Shown: piece by piece, positions 1 through 7,626 of the stretch
How positions within the stretch are numbered: position 1 is the first letter of the stretch
Layout of the letters: each line of letters opens with the position of its first letter
Origin: Pseudomonas jinjuensis
GTDB lineage: Bacteria; Pseudomonadota; Gammaproteobacteria; Pseudomonadales; Pseudomonadaceae
Direction of reading: 5' to 3'
Length of the DNA: 54,849 nt
Assembly (NCBI RefSeq): GCF_900103845.1
Contig: NZ_FNIJ01000021.1
Location: forward strand, 49,368-104,216
Notes under the pieces: model-generated
Databases searched by the model: none
Seen by the model: only the letters and a program-made list of their open reading frames with translations
What the model was told of the DNA's origin: nothing
Position numbers and translations under genes: made by a program

Positions 1-52
1 GCCTGAAGCCTGAAGCCTGAAGCCTGAAGCCTGAAGCCTGAAGCCTGAAGCC
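1..52. repeat. (GCCTGAA)n heptanucleotide tandem repeat
   Basis: Seven complete copies of GCCTGAA plus a final GCC open the window, so the array probably continues upstream of base 1. It ends about 100 bases before the transketolase start. The unit is not a multiple of three, so a change in copy number would shift frame if the array were inside a gene. Here it looks intergenic, but the left side is not visible. Confidence 0.9.
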
Positions 53-153
53 AACTGTCGATCATCATTGCCCCCGGGGTGTCGGCTGGGCGAAAATACC
101 GGCCTTTTTTCACTCCCTTCGATTCAGAAGCAGCCCCCGCAGGAGATTCAGCG

Positions 154-2154
154 ATGCCCAGCCGTCGTGAGCGAGCCAATGCCATCCGCGCACTGAGCAT
201 GGATGCCGTGCAGAAAGCCAACAGCGGCCACCCCGGTGCCCCCATGGGCATGGCGGACATCGCCGAAGTGCTGTGGCGCGATTACCTGAGCCACAACCCG
301 AGCAACCCGGAGTGGGCCAACCGCGACCGTTTCGTGCTGTCCAACGGCCATGGCTCGATGCTGGTCTATTCCCTGCTGCACCTGACCGGCTACGACCTCG
401 GCATCGAGGACCTGAAGCAGTTCCGCCAGCTCAACTCGCGCACTCCGGGTCACCCGGAATACGGCTACACCCCGGGCGTCGAGACCACCACAGGGCCGCT
501 GGGCCAGGGCCTCGCCAACGCCGTCGGCATGGCCATCGCCGAGAAGGTGCTGGCCGCCCAGTTCAACCGTGACGGCCACGACATCGTCGACCACTACACC
601 TACGTGTTCCTCGGCGACGGCTGCATGATGGAAGGCATTTCCCATGAAGTCTGCGCCCTGGCCGGCACCCAGCGCCTGAACAAGCTGATCGCCTTCTACG
701 ACGACAACGGCATCTCCATCGACGGCGAAGTCCACGGCTGGTTCACCGACGACACCCCGAAGCGCTTCGAAGCCTACGGCTGGCAGGTGATCCGCAACGT
801 CGACGGGCATGACGCCGACGAGATCAGGACCGCCATCGAGACCGCGCGCAAGACCGGCGACCGTCCGACCCTGATCTGCTGCAAGACCGTGATCGGCTTC
901 GGTTCGCCGAACAAGTCCGGCAAGGAAGAGTGCCACGGCGCGCCGCTGGGCAACGACGAGATCGCCGCCACCCGCGCCGCCCTCGGCTGGAACCACGGCC
1001 CGTTCGAAGTCCCGGCGGACATCTACGCCGAGTGGGATGCCAAGGCCGCCGGCGCCCAGCGCGAAGCCGCGTGGAACGAGAAGTTCGCCGCCTACGCCGC
1101 CGCCCATCCGGAGCTGGCCGCCGAGTTCCAGCGCCGCATCAAGGGCGAGCTGCCGGCCGATTTCGCCGCCAAGGCCGAAGCCTACATCGCCGACGTCGCC
1201 AGCAAGGGCGAGACCATCGCCAGCCGCAAGGCCAGCCAGAACGCGCTGAACGCCTTCGGCCCGCTGCTGCCGGAATTCCTCGGCGGTTCCGCCGACCTGG
1301 CCGGCTCCAACCTGACCCTGTGGAAGGGCTGCAAGGGCGTGGCACCGGAAGATGCCGCCGGCAACTACATGTACTACGGCGTCCGCGAGTTCGGCATGAG
1401 CGCCATCATGAACGGCATCGCCCTGCACGGCGGCTTCATCCCGTACGGTGCGACCTTCCTGGTGTTCATGGAATACGCCTGCAACGCCGTGCGCATGTCG
1501 GCGCTGATGAAGAAGCGCGTGCTGTTCGTCTACACCCACGATTCCATCGGCCTCGGCGAAGACGGCCCGACCCACCAGCCGATCGAGCAACTGGCCAGCC
1601 TGCGCGTGACGCCGAACCTCGACACCTGGCGCCCGGCCGATGCGGTGGAATCCGCGGTGGCCTGGAAATGCGCCATCCAGCGCAACGACGGTCCGTCGGC
1701 GCTGATCTTCTCCCGCCAGAACCTGCCGCACCAGGCGCGCGACGCCGCCCAACTGGCCAACGTCGCCCGCGGCGGCTACGTGCTGAAGGACTGCGACGGC
1801 GAGCCGGAACTGATCCTGATCGCCACCGGTTCGGAAGTCGGCCTGGCCGTGCAGGCCTTCGACAAGCTGACCGAGCAGGGCCGCAAGGTGCGCGTGGTGT
1901 CCATGCCGTCGACCAGCGTGTTCGACCAGCAGGACGCCGGCTACAAGCAGTCCGTGCTGCCGGTCCAGGTCGGTGCGCGCATCGCCATCGAAGCCGCCCA
2001 TGCCGACTACTGGTACAAGTACGTCGGCCTGGAAGGCCGCGTGATCGGCATGACCAGCTTCGGTGAATCGGCTCCGGCCGCCGCCCTGTTCGAGCACTTC
2101 GGCTTCACCGTCGAAAACGTGCTGGAAGTGGCCGCCGAGCTGCTCGACGCCTGA
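154..2154 (+). CDS. tkt: Transketolase
   Basis: Transketolase of the pentose phosphate pathway; it moves two-carbon ketol units between sugar phosphates using thiamine diphosphate and acts in the cytoplasm. The 666-residue product has the usual family length. It opens with the conserved segment [26 protein letters not shown]. The diphosphate-binding region [13 protein letters not shown] lies near residue 155, the central pyrimidine-binding domain contains [19 protein letters not shown], and the C-terminal domain contains [10 protein letters not shown]. The frame stays open upstream to 79, but ATG 154 is preferred because AGGAGA lies 8 bases upstream and homologues begin here. It is followed by a REP hairpin and epd, so tkt, epd, pgk and fba form one carbon-metabolism group. 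Confidence 0.96.
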   Translation: MPSRRERANAIRALSMDAVQKANSGHPGAPMGMADIAEVLWRDYLSHNPSNPEWANRDRFVLSNGHGSMLVYSLLHLTGYDLGIEDLKQFRQLNSRTPGHPEYGYTPGVETTTGPLGQGLANAVGMAIAEKVLAAQFNRDGHDIVDHYTYVFLGDGCMMEGISHEVCALAGTQRLNKLIAFYDDNGISIDGEVHGWFTDDTPKRFEAYGWQVIRNVDGHDADEIRTAIETARKTGDRPTLICCKTVIGFGSPNKSGKEECHGAPLGNDEIAATRAALGWNHGPFEVPADIYAEWDAKAAGAQREAAWNEKFAAYAAAHPELAAEFQRRIKGELPADFAAKAEAYIADVASKGETIASRKASQNALNAFGPLLPEFLGGSADLAGSNLTLWKGCKGVAPEDAAGNYMYYGVREFGMSAIMNGIALHGGFIPYGATFLVFMEYACNAVRMSALMKKRVLFVYTHDSIGLGEDGPTHQPIEQLASLRVTPNLDTWRPADAVESAVAWKCAIQRNDGPSALIFSRQNLPHQARDAAQLANVARGGYVLKDCDGEPELILIATGSEVGLAVQAFDKLTEQGRKVRVVSMPSTSVFDQQDAGYKQSVLPVQVGARIAIEAAHADYWYKYVGLEGRVIGMTSFGESAPAAALFEHFGFTVENVLEVAAELLDA

Positions 2155-2163
2155 TGACCGCCA

Positions 2164-2227
2164 TGTAGGAGCGGGCCATGCCCGCGACGCTTTTCAAGAG
2201 CGTTCGCGGGCATGGCCCGCTCCTACA
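2164..2227. repeat. REP-type palindrome between tkt and epd
   Basis: A near-perfect inverted repeat: TGTAGGAGCGGGCCATGCCC on the left and its complement ending GGGCCCGCTCCTACA-like on the right, with a loop around TTTTCAAGA. The arms are about 28 bases and differ by one inserted base. It matches the Pseudomonas REP family also seen at 24658, 25969 and 54825. In a tkt-epd transcript it would fold into a very stable stem and could partly terminate or protect the upstream message. Confidence 0.85.
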
Positions 2228-2251
2228 AGTAGTCGGCTACAAGGGATAACA

Positions 2252-3298
2252 ATGTCCAATCGCCCTTACCGAGTTGCCCTCAACGGCTACGGCCGCATCG
2301 GTCGCTGCGTGTTCCGCGCCTTGCACGAGCGCGGCGCCAGGGCCGGTTTTTCCATCGTCGCGCTGAACGATCTGGCCGACCTGCCGAGCCTGGAATACCT
2401 GACCCGCTTCGACTCCACCCACGGCCGCTTCCCCGGCGAAGTGAGCGCCGCCGGCGGCTGCCTGCAGATCGACGGCCAGCGCGTGCAGGTGCTGCGCCAC
2501 GCCGAGCCGGAAGCCATCGACTGGGCCGGCCTGGGCGTCGACCTGGTGCTGGAATGCTCCGGCGTCTGGCACACCCGTGCCGATGGCGAGCGCTTCCTCG
2601 CCGCCGGCGCGCCGCGCGTGCTGTTCTCGCAGCCGATGGCCAGCGAGGCCGCGGTCGACGCCACGGTGGTCTACGGCATCAACCAGAGCTGCCTGACCGG
2701 CGCCGAGCGGCTGGTTTCCAACGCGTCCTGCACCACCAACTGCAGCGTGCCGCTGCTCAAGCTGCTGAACGACGCGGTGGGCATCGACTACGTGTCGATC
2801 ACCACCATCCACTCGGCGATGAACGACCAGCCGGTGATCGACGCCTATCACCACGAGGACCTGCGCCGCACGCGCTCGGCCTTCCAGTCGGTGATCCCGG
2901 TGTCGACCGGTCTCGCCCGCGGTATCGAGCGCCTGCTGCCGGAACTGGCCGGGCGCATCCAGGCCAAGGCCGTGCGCGTGCCGACGGTGAACGTCTCGGC
3001 GCTGGACATCACCCTGCAGACCTCCCGCGACACCTCCGCCGCGGAAATCAATCGCGTGCTCAGCGACGCCGCCGCCAGCGGCCCGCTGCACAAGCTGCTC
3101 GCCTACACCGAGCTGCCCCACGCCAGTTGCGATTTCAACCACGACCCGCATTCGGCCATCGTCGACGGCAGCCAGACCCGCGTGTCCGGCCCGCGACTGG
3201 TGAACCTGCTGGCCTGGTTCGACAACGAATGGGGCTTCGCCAACCGCATGATCGACGTCGCCGGGCACTATCTGCGCGCCGCGACATCCAACCACTGA
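2252..3298 (+). CDS. epd: D-erythrose-4-phosphate dehydrogenase
   Basis: NAD-dependent oxidation of erythrose 4-phosphate to 4-phosphoerythronate, the first step of the DXP-dependent pyridoxal phosphate pathway. The 348-residue protein is a GAPDH-family member: NAD-binding NGYGRIGRCVFRALHE at the N terminus, catalytic Cys160 in NASCTTNC, and the C-terminal WFDNEWGFANRM. It is called Epd rather than GAPDH because of the Epd-like N terminus (ALHERGARAGFSIVALNDLADLPSLEYLTRFDSTHGRF) and the position between tkt and pgk, the same order as in E. coli epd-pgk-fbaA. The frame is open from 2063, inside tkt; ATG 2252 fits family length and lies after the REP hairpin. Confidence 0.9.
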   Translation: MSNRPYRVALNGYGRIGRCVFRALHERGARAGFSIVALNDLADLPSLEYLTRFDSTHGRFPGEVSAAGGCLQIDGQRVQVLRHAEPEAIDWAGLGVDLVLECSGVWHTRADGERFLAAGAPRVLFSQPMASEAAVDATVVYGINQSCLTGAERLVSNASCTTNCSVPLLKLLNDAVGIDYVSITTIHSAMNDQPVIDAYHHEDLRRTRSAFQSVIPVSTGLARGIERLLPELAGRIQAKAVRVPTVNVSALDITLQTSRDTSAAEINRVLSDAAASGPLHKLLAYTELPHASCDFNHDPHSAIVDGSQTRVSGPRLVNLLAWFDNEWGFANRMIDVAGHYLRAATSNH

Positions 3299-3328
3299 TT
3301 TGAACAGCCCAGAACAGGACTGACAGCC

Positions 3329-4492
3329 ATGACCGTGTTGAAGATGACCGACCTCGACCTCCAGGGTAAGCGCGTACTGATCCGCGAGGATCTCAACGTG
3401 CCGGTGAAGGATGGCGTGGTGAAGAGCGATGCGCGCATCCTCGCTTCCCTGCCGACCATCAGGCTGGCGCTGGAAAAGGGCGCGGCGGTGATGGTCTGCT
3501 CGCACCTCGGCCGTCCGTCCGAAGGCGAGTACTCCGAAGAGAACAGCCTGCAGCCGGTGGCCGCCTACCTGAGCAAGGCCCTCGGCCGCGAAGTGCCGCT
3601 GGTCAGGGACTATCTCGACGGCGTCGAAGTGCAGCCGGGCGAAGTCGTGCTGTTCGAGAACGTGCGCTTCAACAAGGGCGAGAAGAAAAGCGCCGACGAG
3701 CTGGCGCAGAAGTACGCCGCGCTGTGCGACGTGTTCGTCATGGATGCCTTCGGCACCGCCCACCGCGCCGAGGGCTCGACCCACGGCGTCGCCAGGTTCG
3801 CCAAGGTCGCCGCGGCCGGCCCGCTGCTGGCCGCCGAGCTGGACGCCCTGGGCAAGGCGCTGGGCAACCCGGCCCGGCCGATGGCGGCCATCGTCGCCGG
3901 CTCCAAGGTTTCCACCAAACTCGACGTGCTGAACAGCCTGGCGCAGATCTGCGACCAGTTGATCGTCGGCGGCGGCATCGCCAACACCTTCCTCGCCGCT
4001 GCTGGCTACAAGGTCGGCAAGTCGCTGTACGAGGCCGATCTGGTCGACACCGCCAAGGCCATCGCCGCCAAGGTCAGCGTACCGCTGCCGGTGGACGTGG
4101 TGGTCGCCAAGGAATTCGCCGAAAGCGCCGCGGCCACCGTCAAGGCCATCGCCGACGTCGCCGACGACGACATGATCCTCGACATCGGTCCGCAGACCGC
4201 CGCGCAGTTCGCCGAGCTGCTGAAGTCGTCGAAGACCATCCTGTGGAACGGCCCGGTCGGCGTGTTCGAGTTCGACCAGTTCGGCAACGGCACCAAGGTG
4301 CTGGCCAAGGCCATCGCCGAGAGCCCGGCGTTCTCCATCGCCGGCGGTGGCGATACCCTGGCTGCCATCGACAAATATGGCGTCGGTGAGCAGATCTCCT
4401 ACATTTCCACTGGTGGCGGCGCCTTCCTCGAATTCGTCGAGGGCAAGGTCCTGCCGGCGGTGGAGGTTCTGGAACAGCGCGCCAAGGCTTGA
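3329..4492 (+). CDS. pgk: Phosphoglycerate kinase
   Basis: Glycolytic/gluconeogenic kinase interconverting 1,3-bisphosphoglycerate and 3-phosphoglycerate with ADP/ATP, cytoplasmic. The 387-residue protein has typical bacterial length. Visible signatures are the N-terminal [15 protein letters not shown], the substrate-binding [10 protein letters not shown], the hinge region [14 protein letters not shown], and the nucleotide-binding C-terminal GPVGVFE and [12 protein letters not shown] 3329 follows epd by 30 bases with AGGACTGACAG upstream, consistent with cotranscription. Confidence 0.97.
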   Translation: MTVLKMTDLDLQGKRVLIREDLNVPVKDGVVKSDARILASLPTIRLALEKGAAVMVCSHLGRPSEGEYSEENSLQPVAAYLSKALGREVPLVRDYLDGVEVQPGEVVLFENVRFNKGEKKSADELAQKYAALCDVFVMDAFGTAHRAEGSTHGVARFAKVAAAGPLLAAELDALGKALGNPARPMAAIVAGSKVSTKLDVLNSLAQICDQLIVGGGIANTFLAAAGYKVGKSLYEADLVDTAKAIAAKVSVPLPVDVVVAKEFAESAAATVKAIADVADDDMILDIGPQTAAQFAELLKSSKTILWNGPVGVFEFDQFGNGTKVLAKAIAESPAFSIAGGGDTLAAIDKYGVGEQISYISTGGGAFLEFVEGKVLPAVEVLEQRAKA

Positions 4493-4561
4493 GCCGGCGC
4501 GGCGCAGAACCCTCCACCCTCACCGGGCGGATGCCCGACTGGATGGACATGGAGAATGGTC

Positions 4562-4765
4562 ATGCGCTACGTCGCCCTTGTGTTGCCGCTTTGCCTGGTA
4601 CTGATCGGATGCAGCAGCGATCCCGGTTCGACCAGTACCTGCGAGGTCTTCAGCTCGTCCATGCCTGCATCGCCCAGCGACCAGAACGCCGAGCGTGTGG
4701 AGATGCAGGCCAGCGGCGATCCCATCCCGGAGAGGGAACCGGTACGTTGCCGGGAATTGCCCTGA
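4562..4765 (+). CDS. Small predicted lipoprotein of unknown function
   Basis: A 67-residue product starting MRYVALVLPLCLVLIGCSS: a short hydrophobic signal peptide with lipobox LIGC, so a lipid-modified cysteine is expected after about 15 residues. The mature part is only about 50 residues, polar and rich in Ser, Glu and Pro, and contains two further cysteines (STCEVF and VRCREL) that could pair in the periplasm. ATG 4562 is chosen over ATG 4556 because GGAG at 4551-4554 is too close to 4556. I do not recognise a family. It sits between pgk and an MliC-like gene. Confidence 0.6.
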   Translation: MRYVALVLPLCLVLIGCSSDPGSTSTCEVFSSSMPASPSDQNAERVEMQASGDPIPEREPVRCRELP

Positions 4766-4817
4766 GGCCAGCGGTCTGGCCGAGCAGGGTGCGAGCCGCG
4801 CAGAAGGAGTTCGCCCG

Positions 4818-5147
4818 ATGAAACCTGTGTTCGCCCTCGGTCTGGCGCTCCTGCTCGCCGGATGCTCGAGCCAGCCGTCCGGCACGGCCGGCAAGTCCTC
4901 CGGCTGGAACCACTGGGTCTGCGACAGCCAGGCGGAAGTGCTGTGGCGCTATGTCGATCCCAGCAAGTCGGTGGTCGACCTGCGCCTGGGCGAAGGCGAC
5001 GTGGTGCACCACCTCGAAGAGGAACCCGGCGGCTCCGGCGCTTTCTACAGTGACGGGCTGGTTGGATTGAGCATCGTAGGTGACCAGGGCCTGGTCTACT
5101 GGGTCGAGAGCAACGACCTGATCGGCCGCGACTGCAAGGTCCGCTGA
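4818..5147 (+). CDS. MliC-family lysozyme inhibitor lipoprotein
   Basis: A 109-residue lipoprotein: signal MKPVFALGLALLLAGCSS with lipobox LAGC, then a single small beta-rich domain. The motif SGAFYSDG, a preceding Cys (WVCDSQAEV), and a final Cys before a basic end (GRDCKVR) match the MliC/PliC family, where the SGxxYSDG loop enters the active site of c-type lysozyme and the two cysteines form a disulfide. Expected location is the periplasmic face of a membrane, protecting peptidoglycan from host or amoebal lysozyme. GAAGGAGT lies 9 bases before ATG 4818. The frame is open from 4695 but the signal peptide fixes the start. PAO1 carries a named MliC elsewhere, so this may be a second member. 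Confidence 0.75.
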   Translation: MKPVFALGLALLLAGCSSQPSGTAGKSSGWNHWVCDSQAEVLWRYVDPSKSVVDLRLGEGDVVHHLEEEPGGSGAFYSDGLVGLSIVGDQGLVYWVESNDLIGRDCKVR

Positions 5148-5258
5148 GCCGGGGCGGGCGCCGTGCCCGCCGATGAGAGAGATACTTGAACATGGCCTGC
5201 CCCTGCGGCAGGCTTGCGGATTACTGAACGAGCCCGACTTCTGGGAGAAGCGAAAACC

Positions 5259-6323
5259 ATGGCACTCATCAGCATGCGCCAAATGCTGGACCACGCCGCC
5301 GAATTCGGCTACGGCGTGCCGGCCTTCAACGTCAACAACCTCGAGCAGATGCGCGCCATCATGGAAGCGGCCGACAAGACCGATTCCCCGGTGATCGTGC
5401 AGGCTTCCGCCGGTGCCCGCAAATACGCCGGCGCGCCCTTCCTGCGCCACCTGATCCTCGCCGCCATCGAAGAATTCCCGCACATCCCGGTGTGCATGCA
5501 CCAGGACCACGGCACCAGCCCGGACGTCTGCCAGCGCTCGATCCAGCTGGGCTTCAGCTCGGTGATGATGGACGGCTCGCTGAAGGAAGACGGCAAGACT
5601 CCGGCCGACTACGACTACAACGTCCGCGTGACCCAGCAGACCGTGGCCTTCGCCCATGCCTGCGGCGTGTCCGTGGAAGGCGAACTGGGCTGCCTGGGCT
5701 CGCTGGAAACCGGCATGGCTGGTGAAGAAGACGGCGTCGGCGCCGAAGGCGTGCTGGACCACAGCCAACTGCTGACCGATCCGGAAGAAGCCGCCGACTT
5801 CGTCAAGAAGACCAGGGTGGATGCCCTGGCCATCGCCATCGGCACCAGCCACGGCGCCTACAAGTTCACCAAGCCGCCGACCGGCGACATCCTCGCCATC
5901 GACCGCATCAAGGAAATCCACAAGCGCATCCCCAGCACCCACCTGGTGATGCACGGTTCCTCCTCTGTGCCGCAGGACTGGCTGGCGATCATCAACGAGT
6001 TCGGCGGCGAAATGCCGGAAACCTACGGCGTTCCGGTCGAGGAAATCGTCGAGGGCATCAAGTACGGCGTGCGCAAGGTGAACATCGATACCGACCTGCG
6101 CCTGGCCTCCACCGGTGCCATCCGTCGCTTCCTGGCGCAGAACAAGAGCGAGTTCGACCCGCGCAAGTACTTCGCCAAGACCATCGAAGCCATGCGTGAC
6201 ATCTGCATCGCCCGCTACGAAGCCTTCGGCACCGCCGGCCATGCCTCGAAGATCAAGCCGATCTCCCTGGAAGGCATGTTCCAGCGCTACGCCAAGGGCG
6301 AACTGGAGCCGAAGATCAACTGA
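5259..6323 (+). CDS. fba: Fructose-bisphosphate aldolase, class II
   Basis: Zinc-dependent aldolase that cleaves or forms fructose 1,6-bisphosphate from glyceraldehyde 3-phosphate and dihydroxyacetone phosphate. The 354-residue TIM-barrel protein shows [11 protein letters not shown] (metal and catalytic region), GTSHGAYKF, the zinc-ligand stretch [10 protein letters not shown], and [14 protein letters not shown] for phosphate binding. This is the longer class IIB-like form found in Pseudomonas. ATG 5259 has CTGGGAGAAG upstream; the TTG-started frame from 5214 adds unconserved residues. A strong terminator follows directly, closing the tkt-epd-pgk-fba group. Confidence 0.96.
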   Translation: MALISMRQMLDHAAEFGYGVPAFNVNNLEQMRAIMEAADKTDSPVIVQASAGARKYAGAPFLRHLILAAIEEFPHIPVCMHQDHGTSPDVCQRSIQLGFSSVMMDGSLKEDGKTPADYDYNVRVTQQTVAFAHACGVSVEGELGCLGSLETGMAGEEDGVGAEGVLDHSQLLTDPEEAADFVKKTRVDALAIAIGTSHGAYKFTKPPTGDILAIDRIKEIHKRIPSTHLVMHGSSSVPQDWLAIINEFGGEMPETYGVPVEEIVEGIKYGVRKVNIDTDLRLASTGAIRRFLAQNKSEFDPRKYFAKTIEAMRDICIARYEAFGTAGHASKIKPISLEGMFQRYAKGELEPKIN

Positions 6324-6342
6324 TCCCGGCCGGTTCCCTGGG

Positions 6343-6374
6343 AGAGCCCCGCTTCGGCGGGGCTCTTGCGTTTT
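6343..6374 (+). terminator. Rho-independent terminator of fba
   Basis: AGAGCCCCGC, a TTCG tetraloop, and GCGGGGCTCT form a perfect 10-bp stem (6343-6366), followed by TGCGTTTT. It starts 20 bases after the fba stop codon. Confidence 0.9.
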
Positions 6375-6445
6375 CGCTCGTTTCCGCTCGTTGGCGGGCA
6401 AATCGGATAAACTGCCCGCGCCTTTCCCGCCTTCCTTCCGAATCC

Positions 6446-6937
6446 ATGACGCCGCTCCGCTATCTCCAGGCCTATCCGCAATCGCTGCAGGAGCAGGTCC
6501 GCCAGCTCATCGCCGACAACCGCCTCGGCGACTATCTCGAGCGGCGCTACCCGGGCCGCCACGACGTGCAGAGCGACAAGGCGCTGTACACCTATGCCAT
6601 GCAGCTGAAGCAGGAGCACATGAAGAACGCCCCCGGCGTCGACAAGGTGCTCTACGACAGCAAGCTCGACGTGGTGCACCGCGCGCTCGGCCTGAACACC
6701 GCGATTTCCCGGGTGCAGGGCGGCAAGCTCAAGGCGAAGAAGGAAATCCGCGTGGCCTCGCTGTTCCGCGACGCGGCGCCGGAATTCCTCCGGATGATCG
6801 TGGTGCACGAGCTGGCGCATCTGAAGGAGCGCGACCACAGCAAGGCGTTCTACCAGCTGTGCGAGTACATGCTGCCGGGCTATCACCAGCTGGAATTCGA
6901 CCTGCGCGTTTACCTGACCTGGCGCGAACTGGCCTGA
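6446..6937 (+). CDS. YgjP-like metallopeptidase domain protein
   Basis: A 163-residue protein ending in the zincin signature VVHELAHLKERDHSKAFYQLCEYMLPGY. The HELAH helix gives two zinc ligands and a catalytic Glu, and the downstream HSKAF supplies the third-ligand region. This arrangement is that of the YgjP/WLM group (the DUF45 family), cytoplasmic putative metalloproteases of poorly known substrate. There is no signal peptide or membrane segment. It follows the fba terminator, so it is probably transcribed on its own, and it ends two bases before the convergent gene at 6939. Function beyond metal-dependent hydrolase is not established. Confidence 0.8.
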   Translation: MTPLRYLQAYPQSLQEQVRQLIADNRLGDYLERRYPGRHDVQSDKALYTYAMQLKQEHMKNAPGVDKVLYDSKLDVVHRALGLNTAISRVQGGKLKAKKEIRVASLFRDAAPEFLRMIVVHELAHLKERDHSKAFYQLCEYMLPGYHQLEFDLRVYLTWRELA

Positions 6938-6938
6938 C

Positions 6939-7430
6939 TCAGACGTACAGCCGCAGCAGATAGAACAGCCCGCCCAGCCAGGCCGCCAGCGTTACCCCTC
7001 CCAATATTCGCAATCCCAGGCGCAATGCGCGCGGGGCGCGGCCGTTCGCCAGTTCGACGAGCGCCAGCAGGGCGGCGAAGCACGCCAGGCCGACTGCCAG
7101 CAGTTGGTAATGCTCCCGGCTTGGCGATACGGCGCTTGCGCTGGGCGCCACGACCATCAGGTTCCACAGGCACAGCGTCAGCGCCGGGACGACTGCGAGC
7201 AGTGCGGCGATCCTGCGTCCGTGCAGGCCGAGCAGGAAGGCGGCGAGCAGGCCGAGGTAGCCGACGCCGGCGCTCAGCAGGCCGAGGCCCTGGGAGAGAT
7301 AGACGAGGTCCGGCGCCGTGCCGAGTTCCTGCGGTACGCGGACCACGTGCAGCAGGGAGAGGCCGAGGAGCAGGGAAGGCAGGCCGACGATCCAGCCGAG
7401 AATGGCGCTGCGTGGGCGGGTGGTGGACAT
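6939..7430 (-). CDS. Predicted four-helix inner-membrane protein
   Basis: A 163-residue hydrophobic protein with about four membrane segments: around residues 10-32 (GWIVGLPSLLLGLSLLHV), 45-70 (YLSQGLGLLSAGVGYLGLLAAFLLGL), 72-95 (AALLAVVPALTLCLWNLMVV), and paired segments near 105-160. ATG 7430 is chosen because the upstream extension to 7529 is polar, Arg/Pro-rich and unlike a real N terminus. I recognise no family motif. It converges on the YgjP gene and lies at the edge of the synteny junction relative to PAO1. Confidence 0.6.
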   Translation of the reverse strand: MSTTRPRSAILGWIVGLPSLLLGLSLLHVVRVPQELGTAPDLVYLSQGLGLLSAGVGYLGLLAAFLLGLHGRRIAALLAVVPALTLCLWNLMVVAPSASAVSPSREHYQLLAVGLACFAALLALVELANGRAPRALRLGLRILGGVTLAAWLGGLFYLLRLYV

Positions 7431-7597
7431 CCGTCTTCCCGTCTGGCCGTCTGCGCGGAAGGGTTGCCGCGGGAGGCCCGTTCGAACCGGATGGGGGTCG
7501 ATTCTCCCGGGGCCTGTTTCCCGCCGCAAACCTGAGATTAATCAAAGAATTGGCGGAATGCCATTATTCATTCCGCTTTTCTGCCAGGCGAAACGAC

Positions 7598-7621
7598 GGA
7601 ACCCCTCCGGAGAGGGGTTCC
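7598..7621 (-). terminator. Hairpin downstream of ponA
   Basis: GGAACCCCTC, loop CGGA, GAGGGGTTCC: a perfect 10-bp stem beginning five bases beyond the ponA stop codon on the minus strand. The downstream strand reads GTCGTTTCGCC, so the T tract is weak, but position and stem strength fit a terminator. Confidence 0.7.
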
Positions 7622-7626
7622 TGCAG

